This document shows, one piece after another, positions 16,649-25,298 of a stretch of DNA of 64,000 nucleotides (position 1 is the first letter of the stretch; each line of letters begins with the position of its first letter). The translations under genes and the position numbers were made by a program. The stretch spans positions 3,596,001 to 3,660,000 of the forward strand of contig NZ_JQNN01000001.1 in assembly GCF_000745265.1 (NCBI RefSeq). Direction: 5' to 3'. The notes under the pieces are model-generated. The model saw only the letters and a program-made list of their open reading frames with translations, made no database searches and was not told where the DNA came from. The stretch is from Massilia sp. 9096 (GTDB taxonomy: Bacteria > Pseudomonadota > Gammaproteobacteria > Burkholderiales > Burkholderiaceae_D).

Positions 16649-18322
16649 TTAAGATGCCGCGAAAGTGATCACGAAGCGCCCGCCCGCCGTACCGCCGGCG
16701 GACTCGTCGGCGCGGTATTCGTAATCGAGCATGGCGCCGTTGTTCAGGCACAGCTCGCGCGCCAGGTACAGTCCCAGGCCGGTGCCCTTGCTCGAGGTCG
16801 TATAAAACGGCTCGAACAGGTGGGCGCGCACTTCCGGCGTGATGCCGGGGCCGTCGTCCTGCACGTGCAGCTCGATGCGCCCGGTGGCGTCGGGCACGGG
16901 GAACACGCGGATGCTGCCCGGTGCGCCGCTGGCGTAGCGCACCGCGTTGCCGAGCAGGTTGACCAGCACTTCGCGCAGGTGCAGGCCGTCGAAGCGCACG
17001 CTGCGGCCGCCATCGGCGCCGATCCAGACCATGTCCGCTTTCAAACCGTGGGTTTCGGTGAACTCGGCCTTGAGCTCGGCCAGGAAGCCGGCCAGCGCCA
17101 CCGGCTCGCCGTTCGGCTGCACCTTGCGCGACAGCTTGAGGATGTCCTCGACCATGCGGTTCACGCGCGCCACGTTGTCGTTCACGATGCGCAGCAGGCG
17201 CTGTTCGGCCGGTCCGTGCAGGTCTTCGGCCAGCAGCGAGGTCGCGTGGCCGATCGCCGACAGCGGATTCCTCACCTCGTGCGCGATGCTGGCGGTCAGG
17301 CGCCCCATCGACGCCAGCTTGAGCTGCTGTGCCTGGTTTTCGATCGCGCTCACGTCCTGCAGGAAGATCACGCTGCGCTCGTCGGCGGCGTTGGCGGTGC
17401 TGCCCGCCGCATCCACGCGCGCGAAGCGCAACTTGAGGTGCACCGGCTGGTCGAGCCGGCCGCGCGCCGGGCCGTGCGGCTCGTGCCAGCGCTTGACCGT
17501 CACGTAGCCGGTGGGTTGCGCCGCCCTGGCATCAAGGCTGCCGAGCCAGGCCTCGAAACTCTGCGCCACCGGCTCGAGCGCGCCGAGGTCGGCCAGGCGC
17601 AGGCCCGCGCCCTCCTCGCCCAGCTCGGACTCCAGCCCGAGCATGCGCCGCGCCGCCGGGTTGGCGCCGAACAGGGAGCCGTCGCGCCCGAGCACCAGGA
17701 TGCCGTCGTCGACGTCGTCCACCACGATGCGGTAGATCGCCTGCTGGATGCGCAGGTCGGCGCCGCGGCGCGCGGCCAGCTCTTCCTGGTTGATCAGGCG
17801 CGCCGCCAGGCGGTTCACCACCAGCACCAGCGCAAAAAAGGCGGCGCCGCTGATCCCGGCCTGCATCAGCGCGGCTTCGCCGCCCAGCAGCAGGTTCCAG
17901 GCGCTTTCGCCGAGCACGAACAGGGTCGCCAGCGCGGCCGAGAACAGCGCCAGCAGCAGCGGCGCCAGGATCGCCGCGCCGGCCAGCGGGAACAGGTACA
18001 GCAGGCCGAGCCCGCTACGCACCCCGCCGGCGGCGACGTACAGCAGCGAGATCACGCCGATGTCGGTCAGGATCTGGCACAGCAGCTGCAGCACGAAGCG
18101 GCGGCGCCAGAAGTACGTCAGGCCGGCGAACAGCAGCGCCGCGGCCAGGTAGGCGACACAGGTCTCGGGATAGGTGTCGCCGATGCCGCGGCCGTAGCGC
18201 GCGTCGAAGCTGATGTACAGCAGCAGCACCAGCGTGATCACGATCCGCGTCACGGTGAAGGTCTGCAGCGAGCGCCAGAAGGTCGCGCGCGACTCGGCGG
18301 ACAGCGCGGGCCAGCGCCTCAT
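16649..18322 (-). CDS. pilS: Two-component sensor histidine kinase PilS
   Basis: 557 residues. Six hydrophobic segments in the first 180 residues anchor it in the inner membrane. A PAS-like domain (DDGILVLGRDGSLFGANPAARRMLG), a HisKA domain with the phospho-accepting His in SIAHEVRNPLSAIGHA, and an HATPase domain (VLVNLLGNAVRY, DDGPGI, GTGLGLYLARELC) follow. PilS phosphorylates PilR; in Pseudomonas it senses pilin levels through its membrane domain. Downstream of ccsA and the PP0621 gene on the same strand, it appears to form a four-gene operon ending in pilR. Confidence 0.92.
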   Translation of the reverse strand: MRRWPALSAESRATFWRSLQTFTVTRIVITLVLLLYISFDARYGRGIGDTYPETCVAYLAAALLFAGLTYFWRRRFVLQLLCQILTDIGVISLLYVAAGGVRSGLGLLYLFPLAGAAILAPLLLALFSAALATLFVLGESAWNLLLGGEAALMQAGISGAAFFALVLVVNRLAARLINQEELAARRGADLRIQQAIYRIVVDDVDDGILVLGRDGSLFGANPAARRMLGLESELGEEGAGLRLADLGALEPVAQSFEAWLGSLDARAAQPTGYVTVKRWHEPHGPARGRLDQPVHLKLRFARVDAAGSTANAADERSVIFLQDVSAIENQAQQLKLASMGRLTASIAHEVRNPLSAIGHATSLLAEDLHGPAEQRLLRIVNDNVARVNRMVEDILKLSRKVQPNGEPVALAGFLAELKAEFTETHGLKADMVWIGADGGRSVRFDGLHLREVLVNLLGNAVRYASGAPGSIRVFPVPDATGRIELHVQDDGPGITPEVRAHLFEPFYTTSSKGTGLGLYLARELCLNNGAMLDYEYRADESAGGTAGGRFVITFAAS

Positions 18323-18367
18323 GCAAAAACCACAACGTGCGGATCGAGCCGGCGCATCAGCGGCGCA

Positions 18368-18652
18368 TCAGTGACGCGCATGCGCGGCGCAGCAGTACTC
18401 GCGGCCGTTGGCGCTGACCGCCTCGGACGAGGGAAAATAGACGCCGCACTGGGCGCAGCAGGACATGCGCTCGGACTGGTCCGGGACGCGCTGCCAGTTG
18501 GCCTGCGCGCCGGGCTGCGCACCGGGCTGCATATTGGGCTGCGGTCCCGGCACGGGTCCGGGCGAGCGCGGCGCGGTCATCGCGCGCAGTTTGCTGCGTA
18601 CCGCCATCACCACGAGGACGATGAGCGCAATCCAGAATAACAGCCGCGTCAT
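18368..18652 (-). CDS. PP0621-family small protein
   Basis: 94 residues. One N-terminal membrane helix (LLFWIALIVLVVMAV), a Pro/Gly/Gln-rich linker, and a C-terminal Cys cluster (MSCCAQCGVYFPSSEAV...REYCCAAHARH) that looks like a small zinc knuckle. The family is repeatedly found next to pilS/pilR in beta- and gammaproteobacteria, and its function is unknown. The start overlaps the ccsA stop by 4 bases (ATGA), so the two are translationally coupled, and pilS begins 45 bases downstream. A role beside the PilS sensor or in envelope assembly is inferred from this linkage only. Confidence 0.8.
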   Translation of the reverse strand: MTRLLFWIALIVLVVMAVRSKLRAMTAPRSPGPVPGPQPNMQPGAQPGAQANWQRVPDQSERMSCCAQCGVYFPSSEAVSANGREYCCAAHARH

Positions 18653-19455
18653 ACGAACCCCCGATGCAGAACGACTTCAAACACGAAACGGCTGCCGACA
18701 TAAGCCAGCGCCAGGGTGGCGAAACCCGCCAGCGTGAAGCGCAGCGCGGTCTTGCCGCGCCAGCCGCGCCAGCGGCGCCCGGCCAGCAGCGCGGCGAACA
18801 GGATCCAGGACAGCAGCGCGAACACGTTCTTGTGGTCCCAGCGCAGCGCGCGCCCGAACAGCTGTTCGGAAAAGACCACGCCCGACAGCACGGTCAGGCT
18901 GAGCAGGACGAAGCCGATGCCGATCATCCGGAAGAGCAGCTTTTCCATGGTCAGCAGGGCCGGCAGCTGGTCGATCGCGGCGGCCAGCCAGCCGCCGCCG
19001 GCGGCGCCGCGCGTGTGCAGGCGCGACTCCTGGAAGGCCATCAGCACGGCGTGGAAGGCGGCGATGGTGAGCGTGCTGTAGGCCAGCACGGCCACGGCGA
19101 CGTGCCAGGCGAAGGCCGGCGACTGGTCCTGCACCGGCATCAGGCTGCCCGGGAACAGCGGCGGCAGGATCGCGGCCAGCGCGGCGAACGGCATCACCAT
19201 GCGGCGCATGCCGTCCAGCGCGAAATTGCGGTTCTCGACCCACCAGGCGGCCACCGAGATCCACAGCGCGGCCGACAGCATGAAGGCGAAGCCGACCCGC
19301 AGCGTGCCGTGCGCGAGCATGTCGGGCCACAAGGCCGCGCCGTGCAGCGCCCATGCCAGCGCGGTGACGCCTGAAATGACTGCGCCCTGCCGCGACGGCA
19401 GCAGGGTGCATACCGCATACAGGATCGCAGCGGCAATGAAGAAGGTGATTTGCAT
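18649..19455 (-). CDS. ccsA: Cytochrome c assembly / CcsA-like inner membrane protein
   Basis: 268 residues with about eight hydrophobic segments, of the HemX/CcsA (YpjD) family. The pattern DQSPAFAWHVAVAVLAYSTLTIAAFHAVLMAFQE and LRWDHKNVFALLSWILFAALLAGRRWRGWRGK contains the conserved His residues expected to hold heme in this family. True CcsA exports heme for cytochrome c maturation; this shorter YpjD-like type has no proven role. The ATG at 19455 gives a hydrophobic N-terminus; an in-frame extension upstream encodes unlikely sequence. It is the first gene of the apparent ccsA-PP0621-pilS-pilR operon and diverges from ffh. Confidence 0.82.
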   Translation of the reverse strand: MQITFFIAAAILYAVCTLLPSRQGAVISGVTALAWALHGAALWPDMLAHGTLRVGFAFMLSAALWISVAAWWVENRNFALDGMRRMVMPFAALAAILPPLFPGSLMPVQDQSPAFAWHVAVAVLAYSTLTIAAFHAVLMAFQESRLHTRGAAGGGWLAAAIDQLPALLTMEKLLFRMIGIGFVLLSLTVLSGVVFSEQLFGRALRWDHKNVFALLSWILFAALLAGRRWRGWRGKTALRFTLAGFATLALAYVGSRFVFEVVLHRGFV

Positions 19456-19650
19456 ACGCGCGAGTCTACACCATCCCGGACGGCCGGGAATACCGGGCAG
19501 GCGCGGAAACCGAGTCAGCCATGCGCTTGCGTGAGCCCCAACACTCGGTCTTGTCCAGCGAAAATACGCCCCGACATGGGGTAAAATGGCGATTTGGCCG
19601 CTCGGAATTTCTTCCCTGAGTCGCACCTATATATCAGTCGAAGGTAGAAC

Positions 19651-21018
19651 ATGCTGGATAACTTAACCCAACGTCTTGCCAAGGTCGTCAAGACCATGCG
19701 CGGCGAGGCGCGCCTGACCGAAGCCAACACCGCGGAGATGCTGCGCGAAGTGCGCATGGCCCTGCTCGAGGCCGACGTGGCGCTGCCGGCGGTGCGCGAA
19801 TTCATCGCCAACGTGAAGCAGAAAGCACTGGGCGAGGAAGTCATCGGCTCGCTGTCGCCGGGCCAGGCCCTGGTCGGCGTGGTGCAGAAGGAACTGGCGG
19901 CCCTGATGGGCGCCGACCTCGGCCCCGAAGCCGCCCAGCTGTCGTTCGCGCAGCAGCCGCCGGCGATCATCCTGATGGCCGGCCTGCAGGGTGTGGGTAA
20001 AACCACCACCACCGGCAAGCTGGCCAAGTACCTCAAGGAACAGAAGAAGAAAAAGGTGCTGACCGTCTCCGCCGACGTGTATCGTCCGGCGGCAATCGCG
20101 CAGCTCGAATCGGTTACCAAGCAGGTCGGCGCCGACTTCTTCCCGTCCTCCGCGACCGACAAGCCGGTCGACATCGCGCGCAATGCGCTCGACTGGGCGA
20201 AAAAGCACTACCACGACGTCCTGATCATCGACACCGCCGGCCGCCTGGGCATCGACGAGGCGATGATGCAGGAGATCGCCGCGGTGCACGCCGCCGTCAA
20301 TCCGGTCGAGACGCTGTTCGTGGTCGACGCCATGCTCGGCCAGGACGCGATCAACACCGCCAAGGCCTTCAACGACGCGCTGCCGCTGACCGGCGTGGTG
20401 CTGACCAAGCTCGATGGCGATTCGCGCGGCGGCGCGGCGCTGTCGGTGCGCCACGTGACCGGCAAGCCGATCAAGTTCGCCGGCGTCTCGGAAAAGCTGG
20501 ACGGCCTCGAAGCCTTCGATCCGGCCCGTATGGCCAACCGCGTGCTGGGCATGGGCGACATCCTGGCCCTGGTCGAAGAAGCGCGCAAGGGCGTGGACAT
20601 GCAGGCCGCGACCGACATGGCCAACAAGATCAAGTCGGGTGGCAAGTTCGACATGAACGACTTCCGCGCCCAACTGAATCAGATGAAGAAGATGGGTGGC
20701 ATGTCGGGCCTGCTCGACAAGCTGCCGGCCCAGTTCCAGCAGGCCGCGGCCGGCGCCAACATGGACCAGGCCGAGAAGCAGGTGCGCCGCATGTGCGGCA
20801 TCATCGACTCGATGACGCCGGCCGAACGCGCCAAGCCCGAGCTGATCAAGGCCAACCGCAAGCGCCGCATCGCCGCCGGCGCCGGCGTACAGGTGCAGGA
20901 AGTGAACCGCATGCTGGCCCAGTACGACCAGATGAACACGATGATGAAGAAGCTCAAGGGCGGCGGCCTGATGAAGATGATGCGCGGGATGAAGGGCATG
21001 ATGCCCGGCATGCGCTGA
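19651..21018 (+). CDS. ffh: Signal recognition particle protein
   Basis: 455 residues. SRP54 GTPase that, with 4.5S RNA, brings ribosomes making membrane proteins to FtsY. An N-domain helical bundle is followed by the G-domain with GLQGVGKTTTTGK near residue 111, DTAGR near 194, and TKLDGD. The C-terminal M domain is methionine-rich (QMKKMGGMSGLLDKLP ... MNTMMKKLKGGGLMKMMRGMKGMMPGMR) and binds signal sequences and RNA. AAGG stands 7 bases before the ATG. It is monocistronic, with a strong terminator 25 bases past the stop. Confidence 0.97.
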   Translation: MLDNLTQRLAKVVKTMRGEARLTEANTAEMLREVRMALLEADVALPAVREFIANVKQKALGEEVIGSLSPGQALVGVVQKELAALMGADLGPEAAQLSFAQQPPAIILMAGLQGVGKTTTTGKLAKYLKEQKKKKVLTVSADVYRPAAIAQLESVTKQVGADFFPSSATDKPVDIARNALDWAKKHYHDVLIIDTAGRLGIDEAMMQEIAAVHAAVNPVETLFVVDAMLGQDAINTAKAFNDALPLTGVVLTKLDGDSRGGAALSVRHVTGKPIKFAGVSEKLDGLEAFDPARMANRVLGMGDILALVEEARKGVDMQAATDMANKIKSGGKFDMNDFRAQLNQMKKMGGMSGLLDKLPAQFQQAAAGANMDQAEKQVRRMCGIIDSMTPAERAKPELIKANRKRRIAAGAGVQVQEVNRMLAQYDQMNTMMKKLKGGGLMKMMRGMKGMMPGMR

Positions 21019-21043
21019 TCGTTTTTGGCGTTCAAACGCCATG

Positions 21044-21080
21044 AAAGCCGTGCCCGGCAAGCGCCGCGCACGGCTTTTTT
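21044..21080 (+). terminator. Rho-independent terminator of ffh
   Basis: Perfect 10-base stem AAAGCCGTGC/GCACGGCTTT closed by a 14-base loop, followed by further T. Confidence 0.92.
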
Positions 21081-21283
21081 ACGCCCTTCGTTTACCCGCC
21101 ACTCAGGCCCGAAACAGCGGTTTTTCCCCTCGGGCGCGACACGGGCGGCCCGCTCTGCCATTTTCATGCTTGTTAGAGTGAAAAAATGTCGAAAAAGACT
21201 TGCACGAACACTAAAACCCTACCAATATAAGCCGGTGCGTACAAGACGCAACTTTCCAATGAATTCCGTTAGGAGGCTCGAAG

Positions 21284-21688
21284 ATGGCAACAGCCAAAAA
21301 ATCCACCGCAGCAGCGCCGGCAAAGAAAGCCGCTGCCAAGCCGGCTGCCAAGCCTGCAGCCAAAAAAGCCGCGGCACCCGCCAAGGCAGCAGCAACCAAA
21401 GCACCCGCAGCCAAGAAAGCCGCAGCAGCACCGGCCCGCAAGCCGAATGCCGCTTTCATGAAAGAGATGACCCCGTCGGACACCCTGGCCGCCGTCGTTG
21501 GCGCCAAGCCGCTGCCGCGCACCGAAGTGACCAAGAAGGTCTGGGATTACATCAAAGAACAAAACCTGCAAGACCCGGAAAACCGTCGCATGATCAATGC
21601 CGACGACAAGCTGAAGGCTGTCTTCGGCGGCAAAGGCCAGGTCTCGATGTTCGAGATGACCAAGCTGATTTCGGATCACCTCAAATAA
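21284..21688 (+). CDS. SWIB/MDM2-domain protein with histone-like basic tail
   Basis: 134 residues. The first 50 are a Lys/Ala/Pro tail (AAKPAAKPAAKK-type repeats) resembling the large AK-rich protein near 6 kb. Residues of about 55 to 134 form a SWIB domain (MTPSDTLAAVVGAKPLPRTEVTKKVWDYI, NRRMINADDKLKAVF, MFEMTKLISDHL). SWIB domains are typical of eukaryotic chromatin remodellers; bacterial copies occur in chlamydiae and many betaproteobacteria, with a presumed nucleoid or topoisomerase-partner role that is not established. AGGAGG stands 9 bases upstream of the ATG and a strong terminator follows, so it is expressed alone and probably well. Confidence 0.88.
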   Translation: MATAKKSTAAAPAKKAAAKPAAKPAAKKAAAPAKAAATKAPAAKKAAAAPARKPNAAFMKEMTPSDTLAAVVGAKPLPRTEVTKKVWDYIKEQNLQDPENRRMINADDKLKAVFGGKGQVSMFEMTKLISDHLK

Positions 21689-21720
21689 TAAGATCAGGCT
21701 GCCTCACAGCCGGATACGCA

Positions 21721-21750
21721 AAAGCCCCGCTCGCGGGGCTTTTTTGTTTT
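21721..21750 (+). terminator. Rho-independent terminator of the SWIB gene
   Basis: AGCCCCGC/GCGGGGCT stem with a tiny loop and TTTTTTGTTTTT on the plus strand. It ends just before the stop of the convergent lytic transglycosylase gene and may serve both. Confidence 0.92.
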
Positions 21751-22413
21751 TCAGCGCGACGCCACCACCGTCGGCGCCATGGCCTGCGGCTTGAGTTCCC
21801 AGTTCTTCCACGCCGCCAGCACCGCGTTCGGGTACTCGGGCCGGCCGCGGCTGCCGTTGTAGCGGCCCAGGGCCAGGTACAGGCTGCCGCCTTCCATGTC
21901 GATGTACATGCGCAGGATCGAGCAGCCGTAGCGCAGGTTGGTCTGCATGTCGAACAGCGCGCGGCGGTTCGAGTCGCCGATGATGCCGGTCCAGAACGGC
22001 ATCACCTGCATGTAGCCGCGCGCGCCGACCATCGACACCGCGTACTTGCGATACGCCGATTCGACCTGGATCAGGCCCAGCACCAGGCCCGGATCGAGGC
22101 CGGCGCGGGTCGCCTCGTACCACGCCGACTCGAGGAACTCGGTGCGCGTCTGTTCGTCCGGCAGGCGGCGCTTCAGGCGCGCCGACACCGTCTCGAACCA
22201 CTGCTGGTAACGCGCGCGCGCCTGCTCGTCGCGGAAGGTCGGCTTGGGCGGCCGGTTGTCCTGGATCGCGCGCGCGAGCGCCGAGCGGACCGAATCGGCC
22301 AACGCTTCTTCCTTCTGGTTGCCGGCACATGCGGCGCCGCTGCTCATCAATAAGATGGACAGCAGCGCGCCGCCGAGCCAGGCCGGCGCCTGGCGCATAC
22401 GGTGCTTGCGCAT
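21751..22413 (-). CDS. Lytic transglycosylase (Slt-type)
   Basis: 220 residues. An N-terminal signal peptide (LGGALLSILLMSSGAACA) exports it to the periplasm; the Cys near the cleavage site makes a lipoprotein possible, but the lipobox is poor. The soluble-lytic-transglycosylase fold shows the catalytic glutamate E118 in GLIQVESAYRKYAVS, then GARGYMQVMPFW and RYNGSRGRPEYPNAV, all family hallmarks. It cleaves peptidoglycan to 1,6-anhydromuropeptides. The ATG at 22413 overlaps the last base of the proS stop (TGATG); a GTG three bases earlier is also possible. It is translationally coupled to proS, an association repeated in related genomes. Confidence 0.9.
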   Translation of the reverse strand: MRKHRMRQAPAWLGGALLSILLMSSGAACAGNQKEEALADSVRSALARAIQDNRPPKPTFRDEQARARYQQWFETVSARLKRRLPDEQTRTEFLESAWYEATRAGLDPGLVLGLIQVESAYRKYAVSMVGARGYMQVMPFWTGIIGDSNRRALFDMQTNLRYGCSILRMYIDMEGGSLYLALGRYNGSRGRPEYPNAVLAAWKNWELKPQAMAPTVVASR

Positions 22414-24149
22414 CACTTGTTCAATTTACCCTTGATGAAGCCGGCCATGTCGGTGGCCGGGACGGCGGTGGCCTCGGGATCGCGGCGGCCCTGGTATTCC
22501 AGGTTGCCTTCCTTGAGACCGCGCTCGCCGATGACGACGCGGTGCGGCACGCCGACCAGTTCCCAGTCGGCGAACATCGCGCCCGGACGCAGGCCGCGGT
22601 CGTCGACGATCACGTCGATGCCGGCCGCCTGCAGTTCGGCGTACAGGCGGTCGGTTTCGGTCTTGACCAGCTCGCTGCGGTCGTAGCCCATCGGGCACAG
22701 CACCAGCTCGAACGGCGCGATCGAATCCGGCCAGACGATGCCCTTGTCGTCGAAGTTCTGCTCGATCGCAGCGCCCAGGATGCGGGTCACGCCGATGCCG
22801 TAGCAACCCATCTGCATCGGCGCCGGCTGGCCCTTCTCGTCCAGGTAGACGCAATTCATCGCGGCGGAATAGGCGGTGCCGAGCTGGAACACATGGCCCA
22901 CTTCGATGCCGCGCTCGATCGCGAGCGTGCCCTTGCCGTCCGGCGCGGCGTCGCCTTCGACCACGTTGCGCAGGTCGGCCACGACCGGTTCGGCCACGTC
23001 GCGGCCCCAGTTGGCCCCTAGCAGGTGGTATTCGGCTTCGTTGGCGCCGCACACGAAATCGGCCATGTTGGCCACGGTGCGGTCGGCCACGATGTTGACC
23101 TTGGTCTTGGTGTTGATCGGGCCGAGGTAGCCCGGCACGCTGCCGTAGGCTTCCAGGATCTCGGCTTCGCTGGCGAAGCGGAAGTCCTTCAGGCCCGCGA
23201 CCTTCGAGACCTTGACTTCGTTCAGCTCATGGTCGCCGCGCAGCAGCAGCAGCCAGTTTTCCTTGGTGACCTTGCCGTCGTCGGCGGTCGTTTCGACGGT
23301 CAGCGCGATCGACTTGACGGTCTTGTCCAGGCCAATGCCGAGCAGCCTGGCGACGTCTTCGCACTTGGTGGTCTTGGGGGTCGAGACCTTGGTCAGTTCC
23401 TGCGTGGCGGCGGCGCGCGAAGCGATCAGCGCCGGCGCCTCGGCCGCTTCCATGTTGGCCGCGTAGTCCGAATCCGGGTTGTAGACCAGCGCGTCTTCGC
23501 CGGTGGAAGCGATCACGTGGAACTCGTGCGAGCCGGTGCCGCCGATGGCGCCGTTGTCGGCCGCGACCGCGCGGAACTTCAGGCCGAAGCGCGTGAAGAT
23601 CTTGACGTAGGCATTGAACATCGTCTCGTACGACTTCTGCATGCCTTCGACGTCGCGGTCGAACGAATACGCATCCTTCATGGTGAACTCGCGGCCGCGC
23701 ATCAGGCCGAAGCGCGGACGGCGCTCGTCGCGGAACTTGGTCTGGATGTGATAGAAGTTCAACGGCAGCTGGCGGTAGGACTTGACCTCGTTGCGCACCA
23801 CGTCGGTGACGACTTCTTCCGAAGTCGGCTGCAGCGCGAAGTCACGGCCGTGGCGGTCCTTCAGGCGCAGCAGTTCCGGGCCCATCTTGTCCCAGCGGCC
23901 GGTTTCCTGCCACAGTTCGGCCGGCTGCACCATCGGCATCAGCAACTCGATCGCGCCCGCATTGTTCATCTCTTCGCGAATGATGGCCTCGACCTTGCGG
24001 ATCACGCGCAGGCCCAGCGGCATGTAGGTGTAGATGCCGGAGCCCAGGCGCTTGATCATCCCGGCGCGCATCATCAGTTTGTGGCTGACGATCTCGGCAT
24101 CGGAAGGCGCTTCTTTAAGAGTTGAAATAAAAAATCGTGAGGCGCGCAT
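22413..24149 (-). CDS. proS: Prolyl-tRNA synthetase
   Basis: 578 residues, bacterial ProRS. Class II motifs 1 to 3 are visible ([60 protein letters not shown]), with an inserted editing domain at about 220-400 that hydrolyses Ala-tRNA(Pro) and a C-terminal anticodon-binding domain. It charges tRNA(Pro) with proline in the cytosol. The ATG at 24149 gives the conserved [20 protein letters not shown] start. It is followed without a gap by the lytic transglycosylase gene. It diverges from rppH across a 333-base region. Confidence 0.97.
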   Translation of the reverse strand: MRASRFFISTLKEAPSDAEIVSHKLMMRAGMIKRLGSGIYTYMPLGLRVIRKVEAIIREEMNNAGAIELLMPMVQPAELWQETGRWDKMGPELLRLKDRHGRDFALQPTSEEVVTDVVRNEVKSYRQLPLNFYHIQTKFRDERRPRFGLMRGREFTMKDAYSFDRDVEGMQKSYETMFNAYVKIFTRFGLKFRAVAADNGAIGGTGSHEFHVIASTGEDALVYNPDSDYAANMEAAEAPALIASRAAATQELTKVSTPKTTKCEDVARLLGIGLDKTVKSIALTVETTADDGKVTKENWLLLLRGDHELNEVKVSKVAGLKDFRFASEAEILEAYGSVPGYLGPINTKTKVNIVADRTVANMADFVCGANEAEYHLLGANWGRDVAEPVVADLRNVVEGDAAPDGKGTLAIERGIEVGHVFQLGTAYSAAMNCVYLDEKGQPAPMQMGCYGIGVTRILGAAIEQNFDDKGIVWPDSIAPFELVLCPMGYDRSELVKTETDRLYAELQAAGIDVIVDDRGLRPGAMFADWELVGVPHRVVIGERGLKEGNLEYQGRRDPEATAVPATDMAGFIKGKLNK

Positions 24150-24482
24150 ATCGGTGAATTCTTTTTAAAAAGAGAGAGTTATAATCGACCTAATTTTAAA
24201 GGATTAGCTGGCCGATGCATCCAATCTTTATACAAATGGGTCCGAAACAAGAGGTGCGTGCCGTTGTTCCTGTGCAAGATTACGACGGTAGTAGCCTAAA
24301 AGTGCCTTGCAAAACCGTTGCGAGCGGCCGCAGTTCTGGTTGAGAAGCGCAGCTGTACGGATGTACAGCGAGCATCACAAACCAGAAATGCAACGCGCAG
24401 CAGGTTTGGCAAGGTTCTTGGATTTATAAGTAAAAAATTAAGATTTAAGGACTAAGGCCAGCAGAAAGTTTTGAGGTGAATC
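24150..24482. other. Divergent proS/rppH promoter region
   Basis: 333 bases with AT-rich ends next to both genes. The middle is occupied by a roughly 110-base nested inverted repeat (24305-24414). No small reading frame with a ribosome site was found. Confidence 0.6.
24305..24414. repeat. Structured intergenic repeat, copy 1
   Basis: Nested inverted repeats form one long stem-loop: CCTTGCAAAACC with GGTTTGGCAAGG (one mismatch), GTTGC with GCAAC, TTCTGGTT with AACCAGAA, and GCTGTAC with GTACAGC around a GGAT loop. It shares GAAGCGCAG, CGAGCATC and a 13-base block with 12 matches (ATGCAACGCGCAG) in the same order with the sequence at 28397-28490. It looks like a member of a dispersed palindromic repeat family. 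Confidence 0.7.
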
Positions 24483-25145
24483 ATGCTCGATCGTGAAGGG
24501 TTTCGCCCCAACGTCGGCATCATCCTGCTGAACGCCAACAACGAGGTGTGGTGGGGCAAGCGGGTGCGCGAGCACTCATGGCAATTCCCGCAAGGGGGGA
24601 TCAAGTACGGCGAGACGCCGGAGCAAGCGATGTACCGCGAGCTCGAGGAAGAGATCGGCCTGCGCCAGGAGCACGTCAAGATCGTGGGCCGCACCCGCGA
24701 CTGGCTGCGCTATGAAGTGCCCGATCACTTCATCAAGCGCGAAGTGCGCGGACATTACCGCGGCCAGAAGCAGATCTGGTTCCTGCTGCGCATGGTCGCG
24801 CGCGACAACGACGTCAACTTGCGCCTGACCGACCATCCCGAGTTCGACGCCTGGCGCTGGCACGACTACTGGGTCCCGCTGGACGTGGTCATCGAGTTCA
24901 AGCGCGACGTCTACCAGCGCGCGCTGCAGGAGTTGTCGCGGTTCGTCAGCTGGCCGCCGGGCGGCCAGGAGCGGCGCCAGAGTTCGCGCTACCTGCGCCA
25001 GCCGCACGAGCGGCGCGGCCAGAGCAGCCAGGGCAACCGGCAAAGCGGCGGCCCGAACACGCGCGTCGCCGACGTGGCCAGCAAGGCCATCGCCGATGCC
25101 GCCGGCAGTTCCAAGCTGGTGCTCGTGGTGCGTGACAAAGAGTGA
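24483..25145 (+). CDS. rppH: RNA pyrophosphohydrolase
   Basis: 220 residues. Nudix hydrolase that removes pyrophosphate from the 5' end of mRNAs and so starts RNase E-dependent decay. The Nudix box ([22 protein letters not shown], positions of about 38 to 59) is intact, with WQFPQGGI before it and the [10 protein letters not shown] and FDAWRW segments after it. The E. coli enzyme is 176 residues; here a roughly 55-residue Arg/Gln/Ser-rich, probably disordered tail is added after the catalytic core. GAGG stands about 8 bases before the ATG. The upstream leader includes a long palindromic repeat; a strong terminator follows. Confidence 0.93.
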   Translation: MLDREGFRPNVGIILLNANNEVWWGKRVREHSWQFPQGGIKYGETPEQAMYRELEEEIGLRQEHVKIVGRTRDWLRYEVPDHFIKREVRGHYRGQKQIWFLLRMVARDNDVNLRLTDHPEFDAWRWHDYWVPLDVVIEFKRDVYQRALQELSRFVSWPPGGQERRQSSRYLRQPHERRGQSSQGNRQSGGPNTRVADVASKAIADAAGSSKLVLVVRDKE

Positions 25146-25149
25146 GAAT

Positions 25150-25173
25150 GCTTCTGTAAAGTAGCACAGAAGC
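25150..25173 (+). repeat. Inverted repeat just after rppH
   Basis: GCTTCTGT and ACAGAAGC form a perfect 8-base stem with an 8-base loop, 4 bases past the rppH stop and before the true terminator. Confidence 0.6.
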
Positions 25174-25183
25174 AACACAAACG

Positions 25184-25234
25184 AAGGCAAGAGCGGTCAC
25201 ACAAAGTCACGCTCTTGCCTTTTGCATTTTTTTT
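25184..25234 (+). terminator. Rho-independent terminator of rppH
   Basis: Perfect 12-base stem AAGGCAAGAGCG/CGCTCTTGCCTT with a 14-base loop, then TTGCATTTTTTTT. Confidence 0.92.
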
Positions 25235-25298
25235 CTTGCTATATTTACAAAACTGCGCAGTAGAATCATTTTCATCATGATTCATTCTGCGTGGTCCG

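Noticed and set aside
25260..25290. AATCAT...ATGATT inverted repeat as a second Fur box
   Set aside because: Arms are separated by 7 bases and the 7-1-7 rule fails; only a weak resemblance.
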